DNA of 60,719 bases from a virus: positions 1 to 60,719 of the IMG/VR virus record IMGVR_UViG_3300025949_000002, one strand, 5' to 3'. The position numbers and the translations under genes were made by a program. Below are positions 22,880 to 31,906 of the stretch, in pieces. Positions within the stretch are counted from its first letter, which is position 1. Every line of letters begins with the position of its first letter. Under the pieces are notes generated by a model. That model made no database searches, was not told the origin of the DNA, and worked only from the letters and a program-made list of their open reading frames with translations.

Positions 22880-24169
22880 ATGCCTTCTTTGAAGGAATTG
22901 AATGACACTCTGGAAGTGAAGCGAGGTGAACTCGCGGGCCTGTTTGAGAAAGCGAAAACCGGACAGGTAGACCCGGAGACCAACAGTCCGGTCTTCGACC
23001 TCCAGAAAGCCGGGATCGCACCGGACGAGATCAAAAAGCGGACGACCGAACTAGGTGAACTGGGTGAGGCGCTGCGGGCCGCGCAGGAGATCGACGAAGC
23101 CTACAAGGCCAATCAGGCCGCGATCCGGCAGCAGGCACAGCCGAACCGGAAGTTCGATTTCGCAGGTGGCGATCCGACGGAAGATCAGAAGCGGGCAGCG
23201 CAGTCGATGAAGAGCGTCGGGCAGTTGATCGCAGAGGACCAGACCTATAAAAGGGTGTTGGACAGCGGGACCAAAACCCCGTTCAACATGAAGATCGATC
23301 GCTCCATGAAATCGGCGGTTGCCCAGGCTGCGGAGATGAAGACCATCACGGAGTCCACGGGCTACGCGCCTTACCCGACCCTTCAGCCGTACATCATCTA
23401 CACTCCGCTGCGTCGGTTGGTGGTTGCGGACCTGATCCCGCAGGACGACACCGACCAGGCCGTCATCACCTATATGGAGGAGACCACGTTCACCAACAAC
23501 GCGGCGGCGGTCTCTGAAGGGGCCGCGAAACCGGCGTCTGATCTGGGCCTCACGCGCCGGACCCTCAACCCCACCAAGATCGCCACGATCTTCAAGGTGA
23601 CAGATGAGCAGTTGCGGGACGTGCGGCAGTTCCGGTCCTACATCGACAATCGGGGCACCTACATGGTGCAGTTCGAGGAAGAGCGGGAGCTGCTGAGTGG
23701 TTCCGGGACGCCACCCGAAATGACGGGATTCCTGAACAAGTCGGGGATCAATACCCAGGCCATGAGCACCGACGACATTTTCACCGCCCACTACAAGATC
23801 CTAACCAAGATCCGGTCTGTTGGCTACGCGGACCCGTCGGGCTACGTGTTCAATCCGAACGACTGGCAGATTGCCAGGACGGCCAAGGCCACCACCGGGC
23901 AGTTTATCCTCGGCCCGCCCGATCAGGCTGGTCCCGATACCCTCTGGGGCCTTCCGGTGGTGCAGACGGTCGCGATGACGGCGGGAACCTCCCTGAGTGG
24001 TGACTTCCGCATGTACAGCCACATCGACCGCCTCTGGGGACTGACGGTGGAGGTCGGGTACGATGGGTCGGACTTCAGCCTGAACCTCTCGACCGTCCGC
24101 ATCGAAGAGCGGCTGTTCCTGGAAATCTACCGCGCACTGGCGTTCGGGACTGTCACGGGCATCTCCTAA
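22880..24169 (+). CDS. Major capsid protein, HK97 fold
   Basis: 429 residues. A helical N-terminal delta-like region (about 1-110, KELNDTLEVKRGELAGLFEK) is probably removed by the protease. The shell domain follows (YPTLQPYIIYTPLRRLVVAD; GSGTPPEMTGFLNKSGINT; YVFNPNDWQIARTAKATTG) and the last strand region ERLFLEIYRALAFG is typical of the Phage_capsid family. Forms the icosahedral shell. Confidence 0.93.
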   Translation: MPSLKELNDTLEVKRGELAGLFEKAKTGQVDPETNSPVFDLQKAGIAPDEIKKRTTELGELGEALRAAQEIDEAYKANQAAIRQQAQPNRKFDFAGGDPTEDQKRAAQSMKSVGQLIAEDQTYKRVLDSGTKTPFNMKIDRSMKSAVAQAAEMKTITESTGYAPYPTLQPYIIYTPLRRLVVADLIPQDDTDQAVITYMEETTFTNNAAAVSEGAAKPASDLGLTRRTLNPTKIATIFKVTDEQLRDVRQFRSYIDNRGTYMVQFEEERELLSGSGTPPEMTGFLNKSGINTQAMSTDDIFTAHYKILTKIRSVGYADPSGYVFNPNDWQIARTAKATTGQFILGPPDQAGPDTLWGLPVVQTVAMTAGTSLSGDFRMYSHIDRLWGLTVEVGYDGSDFSLNLSTVRIEERLFLEIYRALAFGTVTGIS

Positions 24170-24239
24170 GGAGCGCATCGTTCGTCGTTTCTGCCGCGTT
24201 GTTTTCTTCGCGGCAGTTTACAGCAAAGGAGATCACACC

Positions 24240-24776
24240 ATGCCCGCAGGAGCAGTAATTCCAGGCAACAACACTATACCGGGGGCGTTGGCCCACTACC
24301 GCAATGCAGGAGCGCCCACCAACGGTACCACCGCCGTGCAGACGCTCACCATCGGCGGCACCCCTACCGGCGGAACATTCAAACTCGCCCACGAAGGGTT
24401 TACGACGGGTGCGATCACTTGGAGCGCCACCAACGCCACGCTGGTAGCCAACATCGACGTGGCACTCGAAGCCCTGCCGTCCATCGGGACGGGCGGCGTC
24501 GTAACGGCGGTCGGAACCATGACGGCGGGAATCGGCACCATCACCCTGACGTTCAGCGGCGGGAACCGTGCGCTGTCTCCGGTGACGCTCATCACGGTTG
24601 CGAGCAACTCCATGACCGGCACGTCTCCGACAGCCGCCGTCGCGACCACCACTCCCGGAGTGGCCCCGACGGCACGCGGCGCGGCGGCAGGGGCGTTGCT
24701 GATCGACACGACCAACAAGACCCTCTACCAGAACACCGGCACCGCAGCGGCTCCGACCTGGACACAGAACAGTTAA
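24240..24776 (+). CDS. Probable capsid decoration protein
   Basis: 178 residues, almost all beta strand and Thr/Ala/Gly rich. It carries the phage structural pattern TIGGTPTGGTFKL ... TTGAITWSATNATLVANIDVALEALPSIG, known from virion proteins with small Ig-like or decoration folds. Next to the capsid gene, which suggests head decoration. Exact role inferred. Confidence 0.6.
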   Translation: MPAGAVIPGNNTIPGALAHYRNAGAPTNGTTAVQTLTIGGTPTGGTFKLAHEGFTTGAITWSATNATLVANIDVALEALPSIGTGGVVTAVGTMTAGIGTITLTFSGGNRALSPVTLITVASNSMTGTSPTAAVATTTPGVAPTARGAAAGALLIDTTNKTLYQNTGTAAAPTWTQNS

Positions 24777-24792
24777 AGGGGAGAGAATCGCC

Positions 24793-25164
24793 ATGCCATT
24801 GACAAAAGATCAGATCGTGGAGCGGTGCCACCTCACTACGGAAGACCCGGTGAAGTTCGATCGTGTGCTGAACATGACCGCAGACGGCGAAGTCGTGGAG
24901 GCATCGGACCCACGGGGAGAGTATCGGCTGGTCGGAGAGGGCGGGAGCCTTCCGGCGCTGCTCGTCAAAGAGTTGGGTCTGCTTCCCACCCTGAAGGCGC
25001 ATCAGAACCAGAAGGATGCGGAAGAGGATGCGGAGGCCGAGGCCGAACGGTTGAAAGCCGAACAGGATGCCGAAGCAGCGGCGGCTAAGCAAGCGGAAGC
25101 AGCCAATGCGGCGGCTTTGCGGGCCAACACTGAGGCGATGAAGGCAACCAAGCCGAACAAGTAG
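24793..25164 (+). CDS. Head-region protein with Ala/Glu coiled coil
   Basis: 123 residues; an N-terminal compact region (LTKDQIVERCHLTTEDPVKF) and a C-terminal highly charged coiled coil (EDAEAEAERLKAEQDAEA). Possible minor head or scaffold-like component. Followed by a gap with a GAGCCG/CGGCTC hairpin near 25190-25226. Not recognised. Confidence 0.5.
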   Translation: MPLTKDQIVERCHLTTEDPVKFDRVLNMTADGEVVEASDPRGEYRLVGEGGSLPALLVKELGLLPTLKAHQNQKDAEEDAEAEAERLKAEQDAEAAAAKQAEAANAAALRANTEAMKATKPNK

Positions 25165-25357
25165 CACAACCTGACCAGCGTAGAACAGAGGAGCCGGGCG
25201 GGGGTGGCAACGCTTCCCCTCGGCTCTTCGATTGTGCGTTGTGCGGAAACAACACCACTTGAGCAGGGATAGGGACGTTCGACGGAACGCACCCGAACGG
25301 CGGCTCCTCACCGCTTCCCTGCTCTACCGAGGATGCCTCTGAGGAGGGGCAGAAGCT

Positions 25358-25798
25358 ATGAACACGCAGCAAATTGTCGCAGTGATTTCTCTTCTGGTCA
25401 CGGTTGCCAGCCTAACAGTTCTCGGGTATCTCCTTAAATCACTCCGAGAGCAAATCAACACATGGAAAGAGGAATACTCTGCACTGCACAGGAAGCACAA
25501 CGAACTCTACGGTCAGTTTGAGCAGTTCAAAAAGGTCTCCAATGAGGTCAAACTCCACTGGATTGAATGTGAGGAAACCCTAAAGGCGAACGGTCTTTCT
25601 CGCGTGCCTGTCTCCGAAGACGGAAGACTGACTGTCGAATTAGGCGAAGGCGAACTTCAAGTCGTTTTGGATTATCGTGTCTGCAAGTTGGCGAATGACG
25701 CGTACGATGATGAGATTTTACACGGCACCGGGGGTGCGGGCGGATGGTCTGACGAGCCGCCTATTAGAGTTTCATCGGCACAGGAGGGCAACTCCTGA
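25358..25798 (+). CDS. Membrane-anchored coiled-coil protein
   Basis: 146 residues. Residues about 5-27 (QIVAVISLLVTVASLTVLGY) are a transmembrane helix, followed by a coiled coil (LREQINTWKEEYSALHRKHN) and a soluble acidic region. It overlaps the next gene by one base. Unexpected between capsid and connector genes; function unknown. Confidence 0.5.
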   Translation: MNTQQIVAVISLLVTVASLTVLGYLLKSLREQINTWKEEYSALHRKHNELYGQFEQFKKVSNEVKLHWIECEETLKANGLSRVPVSEDGRLTVELGEGELQVVLDYRVCKLANDAYDDEILHGTGGAGGWSDEPPIRVSSAQEGNS

Positions 25799-26046
25799 TG
25801 ACCAAAATAGCAGACTTCACGCCTAAACCCGACCTCGAAAAGATGCTGAGAGATGTACAGTTCGAGGAGAAGCAACTGCCGGATCTCAAAGAAGCAGCGG
25901 AGGCGGCGGCGCGGGAATACTCAAGAGCACAGACGGACTGCGCGAACAAATGGAACGCTTTCCACAAGGCACTGATGGCCCATGAAGGCGCGATAAAGCA
26001 GAGCGATTTCTTCCCGAAGAAGCAATATCCCGTAGAGACCGATTAA
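25798..26046 (+). CDS. Small coiled-coil protein
   Basis: 82 residues, mainly one charged helix (LEKMLRDVQFEEKQLPDLKE). Coupled to the preceding gene. Not recognised. Confidence 0.5.
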   Translation: MTKIADFTPKPDLEKMLRDVQFEEKQLPDLKEAAEAAAREYSRAQTDCANKWNAFHKALMAHEGAIKQSDFFPKKQYPVETD

Positions 26047-26049
26047 CCC

Positions 26050-26790
26050 ATGTCCTTCAACTACACCCCTACAGCCCAATATCCCGGCGCGGACGCCCTG
26101 GCGGTCTTCCTGACGGCGGCGAACATCTTCACGATGCCCATCACGCCCGAAGACCTGCTGTTTGATCTCGCGGGGGCAGCGGCGTCGGCTATGACGGAGT
26201 TTGAGCGGATCTCGAATTGGAGGCCATTCCTGGCGAGTAGCGAGGATGTCACGAAGCGGTTCAGCCACTCTGCGTTGCGGCGCTACACAGAAGGAGACGA
26301 TCTGCCCGCCTATGGGTGGGATTTCGGGTTTGGGGGCGGCTACGGTGGGTGCTATTGGGAACTGCCTTTCAATCGCGGGTTGGTATCGGCTACATCGGTG
26401 GTGATTGGCACGACGACCTATGACCTCACGTCCGCAACCCCGCAGGCATTTCTCGCCCCTGTAAACGCTGCCGAAGAGGGCAAGCCGTACGAGAGTATCG
26501 TGTTCACCTCCTATCCAGGGAACGCCACCGGGCCGAACCAAATCGCGATTACAGGTCTGTGGGGGTATTGTGCGGTCCTGCCTGCCGATGTCTGGACTGC
26601 CGTGCTGGGCTATCAGGCCCGGAAAGTTTGCCCTGCATTGTCGATCAAACTTCGGGGGAACATGGCGTCGTGGACATCTGCGGATGTTTCAGAAAAGTAT
26701 ATTGAAAAGCCTTTTCAAGACGCAATGGATCAATGGCGAGATGATTTCAACGCAACGGCGATAGGGTACCGCAGGACTGGAATTTACTGA
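26050..26790 (+). CDS. Probable head-tail adaptor protein
   Basis: 246 residues. Position after the capsid block and an N-terminal helical region (PGADALAVFLTAANIFTMPI; FDLAGAAASAMTEFERISN) with a beta insertion (ATSVVIGTTTYDLT; KPYESIVFTSYP) and a closing helix fit the gp6/Ad1-type adaptor that docks under the portal. Larger than most. Assigned mainly by order. Confidence 0.5.
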   Translation: MSFNYTPTAQYPGADALAVFLTAANIFTMPITPEDLLFDLAGAAASAMTEFERISNWRPFLASSEDVTKRFSHSALRRYTEGDDLPAYGWDFGFGGGYGGCYWELPFNRGLVSATSVVIGTTTYDLTSATPQAFLAPVNAAEEGKPYESIVFTSYPGNATGPNQIAITGLWGYCAVLPADVWTAVLGYQARKVCPALSIKLRGNMASWTSADVSEKYIEKPFQDAMDQWRDDFNATAIGYRRTGIY

Positions 26791-26792
26791 CG

Positions 26793-27020
26793 ATGGCCCT
26801 CCACGAACTTACAATCATGTACCACTGCATTAACTGCGGAGAGGTCATGCAGATCCCGACCAGTTGTGTGCGGTGTGGCGGCGTCCAGTTCTGTCCGATT
26901 GGTCAGGCACCGATAGCGGTACAAGCCAATACCGACGCCTGCCAACGTCACACTGATGCACTGCGTTTCTTCCGCCCCTTCGCGCCCGAAGAACTACCAG
27001 CACCTGACAGCCTGCTTTGA
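26793..27020 (+). CDS. Zinc ribbon small protein
   Basis: 75 residues with two knuckles, CINCGEVMQIPTSCVRCGG, followed by FCPIGQ. It sits between connector genes and slightly upstream of the next start. Function unknown. Confidence 0.55.
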   Translation: MALHELTIMYHCINCGEVMQIPTSCVRCGGVQFCPIGQAPIAVQANTDACQRHTDALRFFRPFAPEELPAPDSLL

Positions 27021-27039
27021 AAGAGATTGGCAACGTCAC

Positions 27040-27468
27040 ATGACCCTTACGCCTCGACAAACAGCGGCCTATCAGGATCTGTTCGACTTCTACAGTGTCG
27101 GGCGAGAGATCGACCCGGTGACGAAGCGTCTGGGGGAGGAGACGGTCACACTTCGCTACAGCGGCGTCCGGTGTCAGTATGTCTACACGCCCAATATCAA
27201 TGAGCCGACGGCGGCGGGTGGTCTGAATCCTCCGACGCATGACAGCACCGACACGATTAAGTACGAGCAGTCCATGAGTGACGTACGGGCCGGGTGGTTT
27301 GTGGTCTGCCGTTCGCTCTCCAACGGTGGGCACGCTCCGGCGTGGGGAAACTGCTACCGCATTGCGGGCGACCCGAAGCCGAACCCTACACGGGGCAACA
27401 GGACGGCCAACGAGATCAGCGCCACCGTGCAATCCATCGACAAGCGACCGACGGGAATACCTGAATGA
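27040..27468 (+). CDS. Probable head closure (stopper) protein
   Basis: 142 residues. Starts MTLTPRQTAAYQDLFDFYSV; the upstream in-frame stretch overlaps the zinc ribbon gene and has poor composition, so ATG 27040 is chosen. Beta-rich body (TLRYSGVRCQYVYTPN; GWFVVCRSLSNGG) and size fit the stopper that seals the connector. Assigned by size and gene order. ATGA-coupled to the next gene. Confidence 0.45.
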   Translation: MTLTPRQTAAYQDLFDFYSVGREIDPVTKRLGEETVTLRYSGVRCQYVYTPNINEPTAAGGLNPPTHDSTDTIKYEQSMSDVRAGWFVVCRSLSNGGHAPAWGNCYRIAGDPKPNPTRGNRTANEISATVQSIDKRPTGIPE

Positions 27469-27911
27469 GCACTTACCTTCCAGATGTGTCGGCCAGTGTG
27501 GCGGCGGGCATCCTGGCCGCAATCCCGGAGATTGAGTTTACGGTCGAGCTAGAGCAGGTGGAGGTCATCAACTTCGCGGACCTGGCGGAGACCATGCCCT
27601 ACGCGGTCTACCGGTTCAGTCGAGCCACACGGAGCGAGAACAGCCCCACGGGATGCCGATATTACAATGCAGACCTTGAAGTGACTTTCGTAGTCGATGC
27701 CAACAACAATCCTGACGCCACCCGGCCCTTTCTGGAGCGGTTCCGAGACTACGTAGACGCCAACGGGTTCACGGACGCGCAGGTGCTGGCGATCCCGACG
27801 CTGGACCAATCCGAGACCGCGGGGGCGAACAGTATGTTTATCCAGAAGGGGTACTCACAGCGGGGCGGGACGGTGATTGCCCGCCTACTCTTTGGGGATG
27901 GGCCGAGGTGA
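27465..27911 (+). CDS. Probable tail terminator/completion protein
   Basis: 148 residues; alpha/beta with VEVINFADLAETMPYAVYRF and DLEVTFVVDANNN, ending in a strand IARLLFG. The position before the tail tube gene and the size fit a tail terminator. GTGA-coupled to the next gene. Not proven by motif. Confidence 0.45.
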   Translation: MSTYLPDVSASVAAGILAAIPEIEFTVELEQVEVINFADLAETMPYAVYRFSRATRSENSPTGCRYYNADLEVTFVVDANNNPDATRPFLERFRDYVDANGFTDAQVLAIPTLDQSETAGANSMFIQKGYSQRGGTVIARLLFGDGPR

Positions 27912-28315
27912 CGCCCGGAGAGTTGGCAGATAGGCTGGATAGCGCCGCCAATCGCCTCCCTATCGAGATGCAGAGGGCGCAGGAACAGATCGGGGCAGAG
28001 GGTGTCCTGATTGCTCACAAGTGGAGTTCCGGGGGACGCACGCTCCCTCAACTCGCGGCAGACGACCACCCCTACGCAACCCGCCACGGACACTACACAG
28101 GTTCCGCTCTGATAAATCGTCAGAGCGGATCTTTCTTTTCGGACTGGTACTACGATGGCGGGGCACATGCGCTGCGAAACCCGCACGGCAGCAGCCTCCA
28201 ATACGGGACGCGCACAATGTCTGCCCGCGATGTCCTGGGCGCGATACGGGACGAACTGCGGCTCATCGCACGGCGGCATGTCAAGGCAGCACTGAAGAGG
28301 AGCCTTAGAGGATGA
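27908..28315 (+). CDS. HK97 gp10-like neck protein candidate
   Basis: 135 residues from GTG. N-terminal helix (ELADRLDSAANRLPIEMQRA), a central W/Y-rich stretch (FFSDWYYDGGAHALRNPHG) and a C-terminal basic helix (LRLIARRHVKAALKRSL) resemble gp10-type neck/tail-completion proteins. Gene order supports this. ATGA-coupled. Confidence 0.45.
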   Translation: MTPGELADRLDSAANRLPIEMQRAQEQIGAEGVLIAHKWSSGGRTLPQLAADDHPYATRHGHYTGSALINRQSGSFFSDWYYDGGAHALRNPHGSSLQYGTRTMSARDVLGAIRDELRLIARRHVKAALKRSLRG

Positions 28316-28473
28316 AGATAGAAGAGAAACGAGAGATCCGGCAAGGAGCGCGGGGCGTTTGGTCCCAGACGAAAGTATCCGAGATCAAAGACGGCGATCC
28401 GATCCCGACAGGTGGGAAACCAGTTGCGGACGACACCCCAATCCATGACTGGGCAGATGAGGAGGCTTCCTGA
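28312..28473 (+). CDS. Small charged protein before the tail tube gene
   Basis: 53 residues beginning MKIEEKREIRQGARGVWSQ, acidic at the end (IHDWADEEAS). ATGA overlap with the previous gene and TGATG overlap with the next. Not recognised. Confidence 0.55.
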   Translation: MKIEEKREIRQGARGVWSQTKVSEIKDGDPIPTGGKPVADDTPIHDWADEEAS

Positions 28474-28934
28474 TGGCAACAGTACCCAATATCGCGATGG
28501 GCAAGGACGTTACGGCGGGAACGCTGGTCGGGATGACAAAAGGCGCGACCGGGCTCCTGACGGCAAGCGGCTCCCCTGTGTCTATCCTGGCGTGGTACGA
28601 GAACATCAACCCCTCTCGGAAACGTGGTATGGCGCAACCGAGCCCGACATTCTCTCCCTATGACAACAACGTTCCAACCAGCAGCGGAACCGACTTTGAC
28701 ATCACGGGATACGTGATGGAGAACGACGTGGCCGGAACACCTACCAATGTCGTGTCGGATCTGTTTGACGCTTTTGATTATGTCAAACTAGTCTATACCC
28801 GTGCGGGGAGAGTTATCACCTACATTGGCACCCCGTCGGGTTACAAGGAAATCCAGAGAGAGAAGAACGAAATCAAATTCGAGTTCAACCTCTTGATGGT
28901 CGATATTGGCGGACCCAACCCCGCTTACTCGTAA
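28473..28934 (+). CDS. Major tail tube protein
   Basis: 153 residues, beta-rich (KDVTAGTLVGMTKGATGLLT; RVITYIGTPSGYKEIQRE; KFEFNLLMVDIGG). Its place directly before the chaperone pair and tape measure identifies it as the tail tube subunit. Small for the class but acceptable for siphoviruses. Confidence 0.65.
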   Translation: MATVPNIAMGKDVTAGTLVGMTKGATGLLTASGSPVSILAWYENINPSRKRGMAQPSPTFSPYDNNVPTSSGTDFDITGYVMENDVAGTPTNVVSDLFDAFDYVKLVYTRAGRVITYIGTPSGYKEIQREKNEIKFEFNLLMVDIGGPNPAYS

Positions 28935-28946
28935 GGAGAAGGCCAC

Positions 28947-29429
28947 TTGGCAAAAACAAACGTATGGGAGCGGAGGCCGCAGGAGCGAACACCGCAGACC
29001 CGCACATTCCAGGACATCGACGAGACCACGGGGGAGCCAAAAGACGACCCCTTTACCCTCACGCTGTGGCGTCTGGAAGAGGCGGAGGAAACGCGTGCTT
29101 TTGAGATCGCGGCAGAGTTGACGGTTCAGTTTGTCGGAGATCCGAAGAAGAAACAGAAACCCACCCACGAGTTCCCACCCATCGGGGGGAAGATTTACAA
29201 GATCACCTCCACGATGTGTCTCACCGCCGCCATGATGGAGATGATGCAGCCTCCGTCGGTCGCGGCAGAGGATCGGTATACCGCCGATGAGTTCCTGGCC
29301 CTCCGCGCCCCCCTTTCCGAGCAGTGCAGGCGTGAGATTCAGGAATGGATGGATAGTCTGCGAGGTGTGAAAAAAAAGCCGGAACCCCCGAAGAGTCCCG
29401 GTACGAATGGTTCCTCCGAAGATCCCTAG
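28947..29429 (+). CDS. Tail assembly chaperone, G-like
   Basis: 160 residues from a TTG start with TAAGGAG before it. An alpha/beta N-terminal half and helical C-terminal half. Near its end is the slippery heptamer A AAA AAG (29372-29378), where a -1 shift gives a longer GT-type product. Chaperones of this kind coat the tape measure during tail assembly and are not in the virion. Confidence 0.75.
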   Translation: MAKTNVWERRPQERTPQTRTFQDIDETTGEPKDDPFTLTLWRLEEAEETRAFEIAAELTVQFVGDPKKKQKPTHEFPPIGGKIYKITSTMCLTAAMMEMMQPPSVAAEDRYTADEFLALRAPLSEQCRREIQEWMDSLRGVKKKPEPPKSPGTNGSSEDP

Positions 29430-29635
29430 AGCACACGGGGCAGCACCCGGAGATCCCGGCCCTCACGGTGTCCCTGCTGTGGTCAATCAATGAACAGATG
29501 GCGGGCCGGGAAGGGTTGGAGATAGAGCGGCCAACCCTGGCTTGGTTGGATGACCTCCTGTGGCTGGATGAGCGGGAAGCGGATCGGGAGCGGCGGCGGA
29601 ACAACGTACTGGCCAAGGACGACGACGATGGATGA
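29372..29635 (+). CDS. -1 frameshift extension of the tail chaperone (T domain)
   Basis: After slipping on A AAA AAG the ribosome would read from 29378 and add 85 residues (GTPEESRYEWFLRRSLEH; TVSLLWSINEQMAG; LAWLDDLLWLDEREADRE), giving a fusion of about 229 residues that stops inside the tape measure start. The extension has no start codon of its own and strongly protein-like composition. The heptamer is the same as that of E. coli dnaX. This is the G/GT arrangement conserved in long-tailed phages. Confidence 0.75.
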   Translation, partial: KKAGTPEESRYEWFLRRSLEHTGQHPEIPALTVSLLWSINEQMAGREGLEIERPTLAWLDDLLWLDEREADRERRRNNVLAKDDDDG

Positions 29636-30962
29636 TGAGCCGATTGGGCTTGACGTAGGAATACAGGGGGCCTATGAGGCCGCGCAGCGTATGCGGGAGA
29701 TGGCCCAGAGTGTCAGGACCATACAGGCACCGCTCAATACCGCCGCTGAAGCCACACAGCGTATGACCCGCAACCTCCAATCTGCCCTCGGTCCCGCGCA
29801 GAGGCTACAGCGTGCCTTGACGGAACTCCGGGCGGCAGCGGGGAGCGGAAACCCATCCGCGATGTTTGACGCGCAGTATCGTGTCTTGCAGGCACAGAAG
29901 TCTTACCAGAGGGCACAGAACGCCCTCAACCCGCAGCGGCCCTCCCTGCCGTCGCAGATCATGGATGTTTTCCGCTCCTCCCGGTTCGGCATGGGCGGCG
30001 GTGGTGTGTCCCTGATGCCCCTGGTGGGGAAGGTGATGGACCTTTTGGGACCAGCGGTCACGGGAGCGGTCGCGGGCTTCACGGCGGTCATGCAGGCGGC
30101 GCAATCCGCAGCGGAGAGCCTGACAAATTTTAAAGACGCGATGGTCACGAGCGGGGGGAGTGCGGGGGAAGTTGGTCGTCTGAACGCGCTTGGCGGTGCG
30201 GCAGGGATTGCCGACATGTCTGGAATGTCCCGACAGTTTGCGGAGAAGATAGCGACCGACGGAGCGGCGGCGGCGTTTGCTCGAACCGCTGGTATCTATG
30301 ACCACAATGGCGCATACAGCGAAATGGACAAGGCAACCAATTTACAAAAGGCACTAGACCACCTTGTAAATCTACCCCATACGCAACAGGGCGATATGGA
30401 GGCCGCTCGGTTTGCCCGTGTCGAGGGTCTGGAAGCAGCGTTGAAATTGCGCGACATCTCCAGGGAAACCTACGAGAACCTGAAACGCGCAGGGGAAGTC
30501 AATGCCGCTGCACATGGAGTCAAAGAGACACGGGATGCCGCGGAGTTCAATGCTCAACTTTCGATGATGAAAACCAATTTCGACACGCTGAACACGGACA
30601 TCGGAAGCATGTTCCTTCCTTCTTTCAGTGGCGTCATAGGTCTGTTCAATGACTTCGCAAAGCCCCTGCATGATGCTTACATTGGGCTTAAGCCTATCAT
30701 TGACCTGACGCAAAGGCTGTCCGGTTTGGGCCTGCTTGGTTCTCTCCATGATGGAATCCAGGCTACCCGCAGAGCTATGGAAGACAAGTCTGGGGCCGAG
30801 AAAGAGCATACGGAAGCCATGAAAGAACATGCCAGAGCCCTTCGTTCGGGTATTTCAGGGGGAGGCGAACGCGCCAGAGGAGCAGTACCCGCTGCATGGG
30901 GAGGATCAAATGCGCCCAACTGGAAAGGTCAAGCCAGAATGTTGGGCGCATTTAACTTCTGA
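29628..30962 (+). CDS. Tape measure protein
   Basis: 444 residues from ATG 29628 (MDDEPIGLDVGIQGAYEAAQ). Long helical stretches (RMREMAQSVRTIQAPLNTAA) surround a hydrophobic segment at about 130-165 (LMPLVGKVMDLLGPAVTGAV, AGFTAVMQAAQSA). Follows the chaperone pair as expected; its length sets tail length, so at about 0.15 nm per residue the tail would be short (near 65-70 nm). Ends one base before the convergent HNH gene. Confidence 0.75.
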   Translation: MDDEPIGLDVGIQGAYEAAQRMREMAQSVRTIQAPLNTAAEATQRMTRNLQSALGPAQRLQRALTELRAAAGSGNPSAMFDAQYRVLQAQKSYQRAQNALNPQRPSLPSQIMDVFRSSRFGMGGGGVSLMPLVGKVMDLLGPAVTGAVAGFTAVMQAAQSAAESLTNFKDAMVTSGGSAGEVGRLNALGGAAGIADMSGMSRQFAEKIATDGAAAAFARTAGIYDHNGAYSEMDKATNLQKALDHLVNLPHTQQGDMEAARFARVEGLEAALKLRDISRETYENLKRAGEVNAAAHGVKETRDAAEFNAQLSMMKTNFDTLNTDIGSMFLPSFSGVIGLFNDFAKPLHDAYIGLKPIIDLTQRLSGLGLLGSLHDGIQATRRAMEDKSGAEKEHTEAMKEHARALRSGISGGGERARGAVPAAWGGSNAPNWKGQARMLGAFNF

Positions 30963-31904
30963 TTATTTGCGATAGTCAGAAGTTCCTACACCCTTTCTGC
31001 AGTTACACAACTTGCATAAGGGCTGAATATTATCTATAGTGTTCAGCCCTCCTTTCGAGAGAGGCATCACATGGTCAACGGTAAGGGGTTTGACCTGCCC
31101 GCAACAGAGACATTTGAACTCATACTTTTGACATAGATCCTGCCACTCTTGAAGTGTATAAGAGCCTGCGTTACGAATAAGTGCTCTTCTTTGATGCCAC
31201 CGAACATTAGCCCTTGCGTTATGACGACGACGATACTGAGCGTCGTTTTGCATTTTTTGTGAATGCCATATGCGCCCCCGTTTTAATCTGTGTTGCTTTT
31301 TCTCGTAAGGCATCAGTCGTCGCCTGCGGTTTATGGTATCTCGATGTTTCTGATAATATCCTTTGTAGCGATAGGCGTTTTTGCTGTACCACTCCCTTGC
31401 TAGTTGGCGCTGACGAGTACGCCAGCCGATTTCATCAGTCTGTTTATGCCGTAGTATACATTGCTGTGTTGTGTGTGCCGAACATTGCTTACATTCTGCC
31501 CTATATCCATTTTTGAACCAACGATGCCTAAAAAACTCGGCACACGGCTTTGTTACATGACATTTAGAGCATGTTTTCAAGGCAGGAACTTCGCGGGTTT
31601 CTTGAAGCCATCTCTTGCGCATGACATCTTTTTGTTTTGCTTCACATGATTTACAGTAGGGGCTAAGTCCGTCTAGGGAAATCTGCCGACGAAAAAAATC
31701 TGAACGTGGCTTATTCTCCTTACATGTGAAGCATCTTTTAACAGCCACTGTCGGCTCTGATGTTTTTCGGCGGGCGTCTTTGATCTTGCGGCAGGGCTTA
31801 CACCGAGACAGATACCCTGTTGCAAACTTTGTAGATTTATGGAACTCGGAAACGGGCTTAACCTGTCCGCAGTCAATACATTTCTGTTCAGTGATGGTTT
31901 TCAT
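30963..31904 (-). CDS. HNH homing endonuclease with zinc finger array
   Basis: 313 residues on the strand opposite to the late genes. Three N-terminal Cys4 units (CIDCGQVKPVSEFHKS; CFTCKENKPRSDFFRR; CSKCHVTKPCAEFFRH), a basic helical linker, and a C-terminal HNH (CLCCGQVKPLTVDHVMPLSK, then NIQPLCKLCNCRKG). Such free-standing enzymes spread themselves between phages. The local sequence is visibly more AT-rich than its neighbours, and the gene sits flush against the tape measure stop: signs of later insertion. Confidence 0.85.
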   Translation of the reverse strand: MKTITEQKCIDCGQVKPVSEFHKSTKFATGYLSRCKPCRKIKDARRKTSEPTVAVKRCFTCKENKPRSDFFRRQISLDGLSPYCKSCEAKQKDVMRKRWLQETREVPALKTCSKCHVTKPCAEFFRHRWFKNGYRAECKQCSAHTTQQCILRHKQTDEIGWRTRQRQLAREWYSKNAYRYKGYYQKHRDTINRRRRLMPYEKKQHRLKRGRIWHSQKMQNDAQYRRRHNARANVRWHQRRALIRNAGSYTLQEWQDLCQKYEFKCLCCGQVKPLTVDHVMPLSKGGLNTIDNIQPLCKLCNCRKGVGTSDYRK

Positions 31905-31906
31905 TT

